Below are positions 7,847-16,664 of a DNA stretch of 64,000 bases, one piece after another. The notes beneath the pieces were generated by a model, which had not been told where the DNA came from, made no database searches, and saw only the letters and a program-made list of their open reading frames with translations. Positions within the stretch are counted from its first letter, which is position 1. Every line of letters starts with the position of its first letter. The stretch is taken from positions 558,001-622,000 of the forward strand of contig NZ_CBDDIE010000003.1 in the NCBI RefSeq assembly GCF_965228805.1, written 5' to 3'. The DNA is from JASBTN01 sp965228805 (lineage in GTDB: Bacteria > Pseudomonadota > Alphaproteobacteria > Rhodobacterales > Rhodobacteraceae). The position numbers and the translations under genes are program-made.

Positions 7847-9499
7847 TTACATGTTCGGATAGTTCGGCCCGTCGCCGCCCTGCGGGACCGTCCAGGTGAT
7901 GTTCTGGCTGGGATCCTTGATGTCGCAGGTCTTGCAGTGCACGCAGTTCTGGAAGTTCACCACGAAACGCGCGCCGTCTTCATCCTCGACCACTTCATAG
8001 ACCCCGGCCGGGCAGTAGCGCTGCGCGGGTTCCGCGAACTTGGGCAGGTTGACCGAGATCGGCAGGCTCTCATCCGCCAGCTTCAGATGGCAGGGCTGGC
8101 TTTCCTCGTGGTTGGTCGCCGCGAAGGAGACGTTGGTCAGCCGGTCGAAGCTGATCTTGCCGTCCGGCTTCGGATAATCAATTTCCTTGTGTTTCTCCGC
8201 CGGTTCGGTCGACTGCGCATCGTTCTTGCCGTGTTTCAGCGTGCCGAACAGCGAGAAGCCGCCGGTCAGGGTCTGGAACCACATGTCGAAACCGCCCAGC
8301 ACCAGCGAAGGCAGCAGACCCCACTTGGACCACATCGGTTTGACGTTGCGCACCTTGATCAGGTCCTTGGCGACCTTGCCGGTGCGCAGTTCCTGTTCGT
8401 ATTCGACCAGGTCGTCACCGGAACGCTCGGCCTTGATTGCCTTCGCGGCGGCCTCGGCGGCCGCAATGCCCGACAGCATGGCGTTGTGGTTGCCCTTGAT
8501 ACGCGGCACGTTCACCAGGCCCACGGAACAGCCCAGCAACGCCCCGCCCGGGAAGCTGGCCTTGGGCATCGACTGGTAACCACCTTCGGAAATGGCCCGC
8601 GCGCCATAGGCCACGCGCTTACCGCCTTCCAACAGCTTGGCGATCTCGGGGTGGTGCTTGAAGCGCTGGAATTCCATGTACGGGTACAGGTGCGGGTTCT
8701 TGTAGTTCAGGTGCACCACGAAGCCGATGAAGATCTGGTTGTTCTCCAGGTGATAGAGGAACGACCCGCCCCCGGCATTGCCACCGAGAGGCCAGCCCAT
8801 CGTGTGGGTCACGGTGCCTTCTTCGTGCTTGGCCGGGTCGATCTCCCAGATTTCCTTCATGCCGATGCCGAACTTCTGCACGTCACGGCCAGCCTGAAGG
8901 TCGTATTTGGCGATGATCTCTTTCGCGAGCGAGCCGCGCACGCCTTCCGAGATGAAGACGTATTTGCCGTGCAGTTCCATGCCCGGCTCGGTGCCTTCGC
9001 CGATCGACCCGTCGGGCTCCAGCCCGAACACACCGGCGACCACGCCTTTGACTTCACCATTGTCGCCATAGACCAGTTCGGATGCGGCCATGCCGGGGAA
9101 TATCTCGACGCCCAGTTCCTCGGCCTGTTCGGCCATCCAGCGGCAGACATTCGCCATCGAGACGATGTACTTGCCGTGGTTGTTCATCAGCGGCGGCATC
9201 GGCCAGTTCGGGATACGGACGTGGCCCGCGGCGCCGAGCATGTAGAAGTTGTCCTTCTTCACCTCGGTCTTGATCGGCGCGCCCTTTTCCTTCCAATCCG
9301 GGATCAGCTCGTCCAAGCCACAGGTGTCCAGCACGGCACCCGACAGGATATGCGCGCCCACCTCCGAGCCCTTCTCAAGGACAACGACCTGCAGGTCTTC
9401 GTCCAGCTGCTTCAGACGGATGGCTGCCGACAGGCCCGCGGGGCCAGCGCCCACGATGACCACATCGTATTCCATGCTTTCACGTTCGATCTCGCTCAT
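7847..9499 (-). CDS. Electron transfer flavoprotein-ubiquinone oxidoreductase
   Basis: A 550-residue iron-sulfur flavoprotein that passes electrons from ETF (fed by acyl-CoA dehydrogenases) to ubiquinone at the inner membrane. The FAD dinucleotide motif VIVGAGPAGLSAA lies at about residues 13-25. The C-terminal 4Fe-4S ligands are RYC...CVHCKTC at about 496-525. ATG 9499 is chosen because AAGGAAAG lies 5 bases upstream. It links functionally to the acyl-CoA dehydrogenase at 18.6 kb and the ubiquinone genes in the window. Confidence 0.96.
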   Translation of the reverse strand: MSEIERESMEYDVVIVGAGPAGLSAAIRLKQLDEDLQVVVLEKGSEVGAHILSGAVLDTCGLDELIPDWKEKGAPIKTEVKKDNFYMLGAAGHVRIPNWPMPPLMNNHGKYIVSMANVCRWMAEQAEELGVEIFPGMAASELVYGDNGEVKGVVAGVFGLEPDGSIGEGTEPGMELHGKYVFISEGVRGSLAKEIIAKYDLQAGRDVQKFGIGMKEIWEIDPAKHEEGTVTHTMGWPLGGNAGGGSFLYHLENNQIFIGFVVHLNYKNPHLYPYMEFQRFKHHPEIAKLLEGGKRVAYGARAISEGGYQSMPKASFPGGALLGCSVGLVNVPRIKGNHNAMLSGIAAAEAAAKAIKAERSGDDLVEYEQELRTGKVAKDLIKVRNVKPMWSKWGLLPSLVLGGFDMWFQTLTGGFSLFGTLKHGKNDAQSTEPAEKHKEIDYPKPDGKISFDRLTNVSFAATNHEESQPCHLKLADESLPISVNLPKFAEPAQRYCPAGVYEVVEDEDGARFVVNFQNCVHCKTCDIKDPSQNITWTVPQGGDGPNYPNM

Positions 9500-9679
9500 G
9501 ATCTTTCCTTTGATCCTTGGCTCTCGCAACTTCGTTATCCGCTGCCCCCGAAAGGGTCAATCACTGCACGACCTCTGGGACGTGTTCCGCGACGTCCAGC
9601 GTCGCTTTTTGCGACATGTTTGCGCTGACAGGGCGTTTCAGGTGGGAGCGTTCAGGCGTTGAAAACGGAATCGCCCCGC

Positions 9680-10642
9680 TCAGGCCGGAACGACGACCGT
9701 GCGGGCATCGCGGCGGCGCAGCCAGTGCCACAGCCCCGCCATCACCAGGATCGATACATAGCCATCCACTGCATAGTGATAGCCGGTGTAGACCGACAGA
9801 AACTGGATCACCACCACGAAGAGCACACCGAAGGGCGCGGTCCATCGCGAGCGTTCGATCGCATAGAGCCCGGTGACCATGGCCACGGACACATGCACGC
9901 TGGGAAAAGCAGAAATCCCCGAACCGAAGGCCTGACCCTTCTCGACATAGACGATCCAGAGGTTCTGCTGGATGGTCGGGATATTGGTGTCGGCCAGCGG
10001 GCTGGCCTTTAGGACCGCGATCATTTCGGCAAAGCGGTCGGCCTCCAGCAGGCGGTCATAGAAAATCGGCCCGGCGGAGTTGAAAACCAAGGCCAGCACA
10101 TTGCCGACCAAGGCCCAGGCCAGGACATAGAGCACCATGAACCGGCGCACCCGCCGCGCGTCCTTGTCGAAGGCGGCCAGGAACACCGGCACGCAAAGCG
10201 CCGGAAAGGCCCAGACTGACAGGTAGGCGGGCAGGATTGCCTCCATCGGCAGAAGCGCGCCCAGGTCATGGCTCAGCCGCCAGGGGTCGATCCCGAAATG
10301 CATAAGCCGGTCCAGCTCGGCAAACATCGGGTCGGCCCAGAAGGGAATGATATAGGGCATCGAGGTCTTGATCAGGCCGAAGGCGCTGTGAAAGGCGAGC
10401 GTGCCAATCAGCGCGGCAATCACCGCAATGACGATCTGACGCGCGCCTTCCGGGCGACGCAGCACCGAATGCACCATCGACAGCCCCAGAAGCCCCGCCG
10501 CAACCTGGGTCATGCCCGGCGCCTGGGCCACGGCCGTGGTCCAGACCGCCAGAAGCGCATCAACCGGCGCGGCCCGTGTCAGAAAGACGATCACGATGGC
10601 CAGGGCCAAATAGGCCAGGCCGAGTTTCAGGTAGCCCAACAT
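9680..10642 (-). CDS. PAP2-superfamily membrane phosphatase/phosphotransferase
   Basis: A 320-residue protein with about six to eight hydrophobic segments. The C-terminal third carries a PAP2-like active site: FPSVHVSVAM (motif with the catalytic His after Ser) and GYHYAVDGYVS (second His and Asp). This layout matches the PAP2_3 group (inositolphosphorylceramide-synthase-like), which cleaves or transfers lipid phosphate head groups at the membrane. The substrate is unknown. It is divergent from greA and upstream of, but separated by 180 bases from, ETF-QO. Confidence 0.78.
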   Translation of the reverse strand: MLGYLKLGLAYLALAIVIVFLTRAAPVDALLAVWTTAVAQAPGMTQVAAGLLGLSMVHSVLRRPEGARQIVIAVIAALIGTLAFHSAFGLIKTSMPYIIPFWADPMFAELDRLMHFGIDPWRLSHDLGALLPMEAILPAYLSVWAFPALCVPVFLAAFDKDARRVRRFMVLYVLAWALVGNVLALVFNSAGPIFYDRLLEADRFAEMIAVLKASPLADTNIPTIQQNLWIVYVEKGQAFGSGISAFPSVHVSVAMVTGLYAIERSRWTAPFGVLFVVVIQFLSVYTGYHYAVDGYVSILVMAGLWHWLRRRDARTVVVPA

Positions 10643-10749
10643 GCGGATGCCTGTATCCCGTTTCTGTTTCTTTTCGGTTTTCGCGGGCGGTTTTTCGCGC
10701 CCGTCCTCTGCTCGCGCGCAAGGCTATTCGCGAATGGCGGCGGGGCCTA

Positions 10750-10779
10750 TTGACTTTGCCCATGCGCCCGGCATTTAAC
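10750..10779 (+). promoter_or_regulatory. Possible sigma-70-type promoter for greA
   Basis: TTGACT (10750-10755) resembles the -35 hexamer; TTTAAC (10774-10779, 18 bases later) is a four-of-six match to the -10 hexamer. The pair lies 81 bases before the greA start in an unusually AT-rich stretch of the 217-base divergent region. This is a sequence guess only. Confidence 0.4.
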
Positions 10780-10859
10780 ACTAGCTGTTGCATTTTTCCC
10801 TCCGGGCGATGGATACTCGGGGGCGACACCGAAACGAGCCGAAAAGAGCCAGGGCCTTC

Positions 10860-11330
10860 ATGGACAAGATACCGATGACCCGCGCGGGAAATAACGCGCT
10901 GAATGACGAGTTGAAGCAGCTGAAATCGGTCGAACGACCGGCGGTGATCAAGGCGATCGCCGAGGCGCGCGAACATGGCGATCTTTCGGAGAATGCCGAA
11001 TACCATGCCGCCCGCGAAAAGCAGAGCTTCATCGAGGGTCGCGTGAAGGAGCTCGAAGGCATCCTGTCGCTGGCCGAAGTGATCGATCCCACCTCGCTGT
11101 CGGGCACGATCAAGTTCGGCGCCACCGTCAAGCTGGTGGATGAGGATACGGACGAGGAAAAGACCTATCAGATCGTCGGCGAACCCGAGGCTGACATCGA
11201 GGCCGGCAAGCTGAACATCAAGTCGCCGCTGGCCCGTGCCCTGATCGGCAAGGAAGAAGGCGACAGTGTCGAAGTGCGCACGCCGGGCGGCGAGAAGGCC
11301 TACGAGATCCTCGAGATCAACTGGGTCTGA
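10860..11330 (+). CDS. greA: Transcription elongation factor GreA
   Basis: A 156-residue protein of the usual GreA length. The N-terminal coiled coil (about 1-77) holds the conserved tip and AREHGDLSENAEYHAAREKQ segment, and the C-terminal FKBP-like domain ends with SPLARALIGKEEGDSVEVRTPGG. It enters the RNA polymerase secondary channel and stimulates cleavage of backtracked transcripts. ATG 10860 gives the standard MDKIPMTRAG start. A conserved membrane-protein gene follows after 54 bases. Confidence 0.97.
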   Translation: MDKIPMTRAGNNALNDELKQLKSVERPAVIKAIAEAREHGDLSENAEYHAAREKQSFIEGRVKELEGILSLAEVIDPTSLSGTIKFGATVKLVDEDTDEEKTYQIVGEPEADIEAGKLNIKSPLARALIGKEEGDSVEVRTPGGEKAYEILEINWV

Positions 11331-11384
11331 TCCCGCCTTCCGGGCGGGTCGGACCAACAAGACCGGTGCCATGAGAGGCCAGGA

Positions 11385-12425
11385 ATGAGCGACGGAAAAC
11401 AGGACACGCCGATCGAGCTGGGCGTCTACGGCCAGCAGGGTCAGCGCCGCGTGCCGGGCACGAGCGAGATGATCGCCCTGGCCCTGTCGGCGGTCTGGCT
11501 GGTCGGCTGCGTCGTCTTCTTTCTGGTGATGGGCGGTGGAGACGGGTCGGACGCCTCGGGCCTGCAGGCCGACCCGCTGCGCCTGGTGATGACGGCATTG
11601 GCGATCTTCATGCCGGTGGCGATCATCTGGGTCGCCGCAGCCGCCACCCGCTCGGCCCGGATTATGCGCGAAGAAAGCGCACGCCTGCAGGCGGCCATCG
11701 ACGCGATGCGCCACACCTATCTGCAACAGCAGCAATCTGGCGGCGTGAAGCCAAGCCAGGTGGAACGCAAGCTGGACGAGATCGCCCACGCGCAGAAACA
11801 GACAGAAAGCGCGATTGCGACCTTTACCTCGATCCGGCCCGGCGAAGCGCCGCAGGTCTCGACCGGCTCGGCAATTGCCAGCGATGTGTCGACCGAGGAT
11901 GCGGGTGACCAGGTTGCCCTGCCTCTGGGCACCCCCGCCGAAGCCCTGTCGCAGCCGCTGCCGATGGGCGATTTCATCCGCGCCATGCATTTCCCCGAAA
12001 ACGCCGAGGACGCGGAAGGGTTCCGCGCTCTGCGCCGCGCACTTCAAGACCGCCAGGTGGCCGGGTTGGTACAGGCCGCGCAGGACGTGCTGACCCTGAT
12101 GAGCCAGGACGGGATCTACATGGACGACCTGCGCCCGGACATGGCCCGCCCGGAGGTCTGGCGCAAGTTCGCGGACGGCGAACGTGGCCGGGCCATCGCC
12201 TCGTTGGGCGGAGTGCGCGACCGCTCGTCGCTGGCGCTGACCGCAGGCCGGATGCGCAAGGATCCGATCTTCCGCGACGCCGCCCACCACTTCCTGCGCA
12301 AGTTCGACCAGGTCTTTTCCGCCTTCGAGAAAGGCGCAAGCGACCAGGACATTGCCGCCATGGCCGAAACCCGCACCGCCCGCGCCTTCATGCTGCTGGG
12401 CCGGGTGACGGGCACATTCGACTGA
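11385..12425 (+). CDS. Unknown two-helix membrane protein with coiled coil
   Basis: A 346-residue protein I do not recognise. Residues 29-49 and 66-88 are membrane helices, and 92-150 form a charged, glutamine-rich coiled coil (RIMREESARLQAAIDAMRH...). The C-terminal 150 residues form a soluble helical domain that includes 'MGDFIRAMHFPENAEDAEGFRALRRAL' and 'RTARAFMLLGRVTG'. The N-terminus lacks a signal peptide. It follows greA and lies 8 bases before the sulfotransferase gene, so the three may be co-transcribed. Confidence 0.75.
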   Translation: MSDGKQDTPIELGVYGQQGQRRVPGTSEMIALALSAVWLVGCVVFFLVMGGGDGSDASGLQADPLRLVMTALAIFMPVAIIWVAAAATRSARIMREESARLQAAIDAMRHTYLQQQQSGGVKPSQVERKLDEIAHAQKQTESAIATFTSIRPGEAPQVSTGSAIASDVSTEDAGDQVALPLGTPAEALSQPLPMGDFIRAMHFPENAEDAEGFRALRRALQDRQVAGLVQAAQDVLTLMSQDGIYMDDLRPDMARPEVWRKFADGERGRAIASLGGVRDRSSLALTAGRMRKDPIFRDAAHHFLRKFDQVFSAFEKGASDQDIAAMAETRTARAFMLLGRVTGTFD

Positions 12426-12433
12426 CGGCTCCC

Positions 12434-13351
12434 ATGCATGTGCAGCCCCTTCTCCGCCGACTGCAAAGCACCCTACTTCCACGTAAAGCCCGCTCGGGAA
12501 CCCGGACGACCCTGCCCAAAGCAACCCGCAAGGCAGACAAGATCTTTTCACGAGTCGAGATCACCGGGCGCGGACCCCGATCACCCTTTTCCCACGCTCC
12601 GGCGCAAACCAATTACGTGATCTTCTTTACCCCGAGATCCGGCTCGTCCTGGTTGACGGATGTGCTGTTCCAGACCGGTCGACTGGGCAAACCAATCGAA
12701 CTCTTCAATCCGAACCATCTGTTTAACCTGGCCTCGTCCGCCCAGACAGACAACCTGGCCGACTATACCGAGGCCGCGAAGCGGTTTCGGGTCACCGAGG
12801 GGGTCAACGGCTTCGAGTTGACGTTGTACCAACTGAACCGGATGTTCGCCCGTCAGGATGGGTTCGTGAGCCAATTCGGGGCCGGACCGCATTTCTGGCT
12901 GATCCGGCGCGATATCGTTGCCCAGGCCGTTTCCCTGGCCAAAATGGTCACAACCCAGGTCAGCCATTCCACCATAGCATCTGCGCAACAGCGACAAGAC
13001 GCAGAGGCAAGCTTCGACTATAGTGCCAAGCGGATCCGTCATTGGCTCAAGCATATCGCGGCCCTGGAACAGGAAACCGAAGGGATGTTCGCCAAGTTTG
13101 GCTTGAACCCGGTGCGGCTGAGTTATGAGCAGATGATGGCACTGGGCCCGAACCGGATCGCCCGGCTGATCGGGTCGAAACTTGGCGTGGAGGACCTGCC
13201 AAACCTCACAGGCACAAGTCGGCACACCAAGCTTGGCACCTCGAAGAACCAGGAATTCGCCGAAAGGTTTCGTGCAGATCAGGCCGACTTCATTGCCCAG
13301 GTCGAAGCCAACCGCAGACCCTGGATCGAGAAGCTGCAAGACGGAGCCTGA
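12434..13351 (+). CDS. Stf0-like sulfotransferase
   Basis: A 305-residue PAPS-dependent sulfotransferase. The 5'-phosphosulfate loop FFTPRSGSSWLTDVLF is near residues 59-74, and the 3'-phosphate motif appears as WLIRRDIVAQAVSLAKM near 155-171. This layout matches the Stf0 group, which sulfates glycans or glycolipids such as trehalose. The acceptor here is unknown. It starts 8 bases after the membrane-protein gene and ends 2 bases from the convergent Lrp gene. No other sulfation or glycan gene is near. Confidence 0.8.
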   Translation: MHVQPLLRRLQSTLLPRKARSGTRTTLPKATRKADKIFSRVEITGRGPRSPFSHAPAQTNYVIFFTPRSGSSWLTDVLFQTGRLGKPIELFNPNHLFNLASSAQTDNLADYTEAAKRFRVTEGVNGFELTLYQLNRMFARQDGFVSQFGAGPHFWLIRRDIVAQAVSLAKMVTTQVSHSTIASAQQRQDAEASFDYSAKRIRHWLKHIAALEQETEGMFAKFGLNPVRLSYEQMMALGPNRIARLIGSKLGVEDLPNLTGTSRHTKLGTSKNQEFAERFRADQADFIAQVEANRRPWIEKLQDGA

Positions 13352-13353
13352 TC

Positions 13354-13791
13354 TTATACGGAACTAAGCAGCAGGCTGGTTTCGCTGTTCGAAATCCCGT
13401 CCACCATGCGCACCTCGCGCAGCACCCGGTCGAAAGCCTCCAGCGACGAGGTGCGCAGTTCGGCCACCAGATCCCATTTGCCATTGGTCGTATGCAGCTG
13501 ATGCAATTCTGGCAGGCCGCGCAGGTGGCGGATCACCTGGCTGGTGGACTTGCCGATCACCTCGATCATCATCACCGCGCGGATCGTGTCATCCGCGTGA
13601 TCCTCCCGCACCCGCACGGTAAAGCCCAGCAGCGCTCCTGAGTTCAGCAGCCGATCCATGCGGTTCTGCACCGTGGTGCGTGACACGCCCAGCGCCCCGG
13701 CCAAGGTCGACACCGCCGCCCGCCCATCCACCCGCAGAAGCGCGATCAGCTGGCGGTCGAGATCGTCAAAGACATGTTTTGCTTCTGTCAT
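13354..13791 (-). CDS. Lrp/AsnC-family regulator of ornithine/citrulline catabolism
   Basis: A 145-residue regulator. The helix-turn-helix is at about residues 8-55 (LDRQLIALLRVDGRAAVSTLAGALGVSRTTVQNRMDRL) and an Asp/RAM ligand domain at 65-140. ATG 13791 is chosen because AGGAAGG sits 9 bases upstream; ATG 13800 would abut it. It is divergent from the ornithine cyclodeaminase and CtlX genes, and two matching operator-like sequences lie between, so it probably controls that operon and itself in response to an amino acid. Confidence 0.9.
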   Translation of the reverse strand: MTEAKHVFDDLDRQLIALLRVDGRAAVSTLAGALGVSRTTVQNRMDRLLNSGALLGFTVRVREDHADDTIRAVMMIEVIGKSTSQVIRHLRGLPELHQLHTTNGKWDLVAELRTSSLEAFDRVLREVRMVDGISNSETSLLLSSV

Positions 13792-13806
13792 ATTGCCCAT
13801 CCTTCC

Positions 13807-13871
13807 TGCGCAAATTGCACGATCTCACAATATTTCTCAATCAACTTGGGTATTTCTGCGCAAATTGCGCA
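13807..13871. promoter_or_regulatory. Two Lrp operator-like sites, 50 bp apart
   Basis: The site at 13857-13871 is a perfect dyad: TGCGCAA, one base, TTGCGCA. A second copy at 13807-13821 keeps the left arm and the centre but has a decayed right arm (TTGCACG). The starts are exactly 50 bases apart, close to five helical turns. One copy is next to the regulator start and the other 36 bases before the ornithine cyclodeaminase start. This layout fits cooperative binding of an Lrp octamer or dimer pair; binding itself is inferred. Confidence 0.7.
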
Positions 13872-13907
13872 GTGCAACACTGGGGTACGCTGAACAGGAG
13901 ACCCCAT

Positions 13908-14963
13908 ATGCCCGCCCCGCTACCTTCCGAACTCGCCTTTGTTCCCTTCGTCTCGGTCGAGAACATGATGCATCTGGTGAACCGCCTGGGCGTCGAGACC
14001 GTGATTGCGGGCATCTGCGACTACCTCGAACAGGATTTCCGCCGCTGGGAGGCTTTCGACAAAACCCCGCGCGTGGCCAGTCATTCGCGCGAAGGGGTGA
14101 TCGAGCTGATGCCGACCTCGGATGGGGAGGTCTACGGGTTCAAATATGTGAACGGCCACCCGAAGAACACCAAGGAGGGGTTGCAGACCGTGACCGCCTT
14201 CGGGCTCTTGGCGGATGTCTACACGGGCTATCCGGTGCTGCTGTCGGAAATGACCGTGCTGACCGCGCTGCGCACGGCGGCGACCTCGGCGCTGGCCACG
14301 AAAACCCTGGCCCCCAAGGGTGCGACCTCCATGGCGATGATCGGCAATGGCGCGCAGTCGGAATTCCAGGCGTTGGCGCTGAAGGCGATCTGCGGCATCG
14401 ACACCGTGCGCATGTATGACATCGACCCGGCGGCGACCGCCAAGGCGGCGGCGAACCTTGCGGGCAAGATGAACGTCGTCTCCTGCACCACACCCGAAGA
14501 GGCCATGGAAGGCGCCCAGGTCATCACCACCTGCACCGCCGACAAGCAATATGCCACGATCCTGACCGACAACATGGTGGGCGCGGGTGTGCATATCAAC
14601 GCGATCGGCGGCGACTGCCCGGGCAAGACGGAACTGCACAAGGACATCCTGCACCGCTCGGACGTTTTCGTGGAATACACGCCCCAGACCCGGATCGAGG
14701 GCGAGATCCAGCAGGTGGCAGAAGACTTCGAAGTCACCGAAATCTGGGAGGTGCTGACCGGCGCCAAACCGGGGCGCACGGACGCGCGCCAGATTACCCT
14801 GTTCGACGGGGTCGGCTTTGCCATCGAGGACTTCTCGGCCCTGCGGTACGTGCGTGATCAGCTGGAAGGCACCGGGCTTTACCAACAGCTCGACATGCTG
14901 GCCGACCCCGATGATCCGCGTGATCTGTTCGGCATGGTGAGTCGCGCGGGGGCGGACGCATGA
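13908..14963 (+). CDS. Ornithine cyclodeaminase family enzyme
   Basis: A 351-residue member of the ornithine cyclodeaminase/mu-crystallin family, which converts ornithine to proline and ammonia with NAD. The Rossmann motif MAMIGNGAQSEFQ is near residues 143-155, followed by the usual ALALKAI and the MYDIDPAATA cofactor-specificity segment. ATG 13908 has AGGAG 7 bases upstream. It overlaps the CtlX gene (ATGA) and is divergent from an Lrp regulator, which supports a role in arginine, citrulline or ornithine breakdown. Confidence 0.9.
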   Translation: MPAPLPSELAFVPFVSVENMMHLVNRLGVETVIAGICDYLEQDFRRWEAFDKTPRVASHSREGVIELMPTSDGEVYGFKYVNGHPKNTKEGLQTVTAFGLLADVYTGYPVLLSEMTVLTALRTAATSALATKTLAPKGATSMAMIGNGAQSEFQALALKAICGIDTVRMYDIDPAATAKAAANLAGKMNVVSCTTPEEAMEGAQVITTCTADKQYATILTDNMVGAGVHINAIGGDCPGKTELHKDILHRSDVFVEYTPQTRIEGEIQQVAEDFEVTEIWEVLTGAKPGRTDARQITLFDGVGFAIEDFSALRYVRDQLEGTGLYQQLDMLADPDDPRDLFGMVSRAGADA

Positions 14964-15886
14964 TGCTTCGCGCCCTCTCGGTGCAGGCGCCCGGGGCGGC
15001 GGTGATGATCCGCCCGCACCATTTCACCGTGAACACCCAGACAGCGGCGGACAATGCTTTCCAGGCCGACCATCCGGCAGATGCGGCCGCGGCCCATGCG
15101 GAGATCACCCGCGCCGCCGAGGTGCTGCGCGCCCACGGCGTGCGTGTGCACCTGTTCGAGGATCAAACCCGCGACACGCCTGACAGCGTGTTCCCGAACA
15201 ACTGGTTCTCGACCCACGCGGGCGGGCATGTGGCGATCTATCCGATGAAGCCGGAAAACCGCCGCGCCGAACGCCGCACGGATGTGATCGAGATGTTGAA
15301 ACGCGCCTACCGGGTGCAGGACATCATCGACTATTCCGGGCTGGAAGCGGATGGGCTGTTCCTGGAGGGCACCGGCGCGATGGTGCTGGATCACATAGAT
15401 CGGGTCGCTTACGCGGTCGAAAGCCACCGCACCAGCCCTATCGCGTTGGAGCGGTTCTGCACCCATTTCAACTATGAACCCATGGCCTTTGCCGCGGCGG
15501 ATGCGGGCGGTGTGCCGGTCTACCACACCAATGTGCTGATGTGCATCGGCACCGAGTTCGCGCTGATCGGGCTGGGCATGATCACCGACCCCGCCCGCCG
15601 GGCGGAAGTGCGCCAGCGGCTGGAGCTGTCGGGCCGTGACGTGATCGACTTGACGGATGCGCAGATCGCCGCCTTTGCGGGCAATGCCATCGAATTGCAG
15701 GGGGCTGCGGGGCGCATCCTGGCCCTGTCCAGCACGGCCCTGAACGCGCTGACTGGCGACCAGAAAGCCCGGATCGAAGCAAGCGCAACCCTGGTGCCGC
15801 TAGATATCCCCACCATCGAAATGGCGGGCGGATCGGTTCGCTGTACGATTGCGGGCATTCACCTGTCACCCCGGCCACAAGTCTGA
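14960..15886 (+). CDS. ctlX: CtlX-like citrulline/arginine amidinohydrolase
   Basis: A 308-residue enzyme of the amidinotransferase (GME) superfamily. The signature parts are: MIRPHHFTVNTQTAADNAFQ near the N-terminus, PNNWFSTH near residue 77, a FLEGTGAMVLD segment, and a C-terminal catalytic-type cysteine in GGSVRCTIAGIHL. From memory the family is CtlX, associated with citrulline use. It would supply ornithine to the overlapping cyclodeaminase. Starts at 14960 and 14963 are both ATG. A family A repeat begins 4 bases after the stop. Confidence 0.82.
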   Translation: MMLRALSVQAPGAAVMIRPHHFTVNTQTAADNAFQADHPADAAAAHAEITRAAEVLRAHGVRVHLFEDQTRDTPDSVFPNNWFSTHAGGHVAIYPMKPENRRAERRTDVIEMLKRAYRVQDIIDYSGLEADGLFLEGTGAMVLDHIDRVAYAVESHRTSPIALERFCTHFNYEPMAFAAADAGGVPVYHTNVLMCIGTEFALIGLGMITDPARRAEVRQRLELSGRDVIDLTDAQIAAFAGNAIELQGAAGRILALSSTALNALTGDQKARIEASATLVPLDIPTIEMAGGSVRCTIAGIHLSPRPQV

Positions 15887-15889
15887 GCG

Positions 15890-15971
15890 CGGCCCGGCAC
15901 GGGCGGGGTGGGAGGCCACTGCGCCAACCACAGGTGAAACATCAGTTTGGGTGGGAGCCCGTGCCGGGCCG
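15890..15971 (+). repeat. Family A stem-bracketed element, copy 1
   Basis: CGGCCCGGCACGGGC (15890-15904) is exactly complementary to 15957-15971. Just inside the arms are GGGGTGGGA (left) and GGGTGGGAGC (right), separated by about 35 unrelated bases. The element fills the gap between the convergent ctlX and yqgE genes almost exactly. The same plan recurs at 27277, 36331 and 46000 with different arm sequences. Confidence 0.85.
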
Positions 15972-15974
15972 GGA

Positions 15975-16553
15975 TCAGGCGCGTCCGCCCTCGGCGGACA
16001 AAAGCAGCGGGTCGATGCCCAGCTTTGCCAGCGCCGCCGACCATTTCCCGCCGATATCGGCGGAAAAGACGATCGCCTCATCCGCATCGACGGTCAGCCA
16101 AGCGTTTTGCTGCAACTCGCCCTCCAACTGCCCTGGCGCCCAACCGGCATAGCCCAACGCGGCCAGGCTCTGCGCCGGGCCGAGGCCGCGGGCGATATCC
16201 TCCAGGATGTCGCGGGTGGCCGTCATCGAGAACGCCTCGTCCACCTGCAGGGTCGAGGGCGAACCGTGATAGTCCCGGCTGTGCAAGACGAAACCGCGCC
16301 CGGTCTCTACCGGGCCGCCGAAGAACACACCAATGCCCCTGCTGCCTTCGCCCTTGTCAATATCGAGCTGGTCCAGCAGATCGTCCAGCGCCAGATCCGA
16401 CGTCGGCTTGTTCACGATCAACCCCATCGCCCCCTCAGCGGAATGGGCGCAGAGGAACACCACCGATTTCTCGAATCGGGGATCACCCATACCCGGCATC
16501 GCGATCAGCAGCTGGCCGGACAGGTCATTGGGGGTTTCGGTCGTGCTTTCCAT
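15975..16553 (-). CDS. yqgE: YqgE/AlgH (UPF0301) family protein
   Basis: A 192-residue protein with the family pattern: LSGQLLIAMPGMGDPRFEKSV near residue 11, then VFLCAHSAEGAMGLIVNKP, and FFGGPVETGRGFVLHS in the middle. Family members are cytosolic, and structures are known but the function is not settled. The start at 16553 is set by homology; no clear ribosome site is present. It is convergent with ctlX and divergent from the DsbD-alpha-like gene. Confidence 0.9.
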   Translation of the reverse strand: MESTTETPNDLSGQLLIAMPGMGDPRFEKSVVFLCAHSAEGAMGLIVNKPTSDLALDDLLDQLDIDKGEGSRGIGVFFGGPVETGRGFVLHSRDYHGSPSTLQVDEAFSMTATRDILEDIARGLGPAQSLAALGYAGWAPGQLEGELQQNAWLTVDADEAIVFSADIGGKWSAALAKLGIDPLLLSAEGGRA

Positions 16554-16664
16554 ATCATCAGCATGGGGGCCGGGCCCGGGAAAGACAAGGGGAACAGGCA
16601 GATGGAGGCGGCGGATCGCGCGCGCGTGAAGCAGATTTGATTTCCCATCCCCGGCCGAAACATT

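Noticed and set aside
9600..9625. Hairpin GTCGC-TTTTT-GCGAC upstream of ETF-QO
   Set aside because: Only five to six pairs and no T run after the stem; not supported as a terminator.
9634..9660. A single GGTGGGAGC near the PAP2 gene end, like the family A inner tract
   Set aside because: There is no second tract and no complementary arm pair at the right distance, so it is not counted as a copy.
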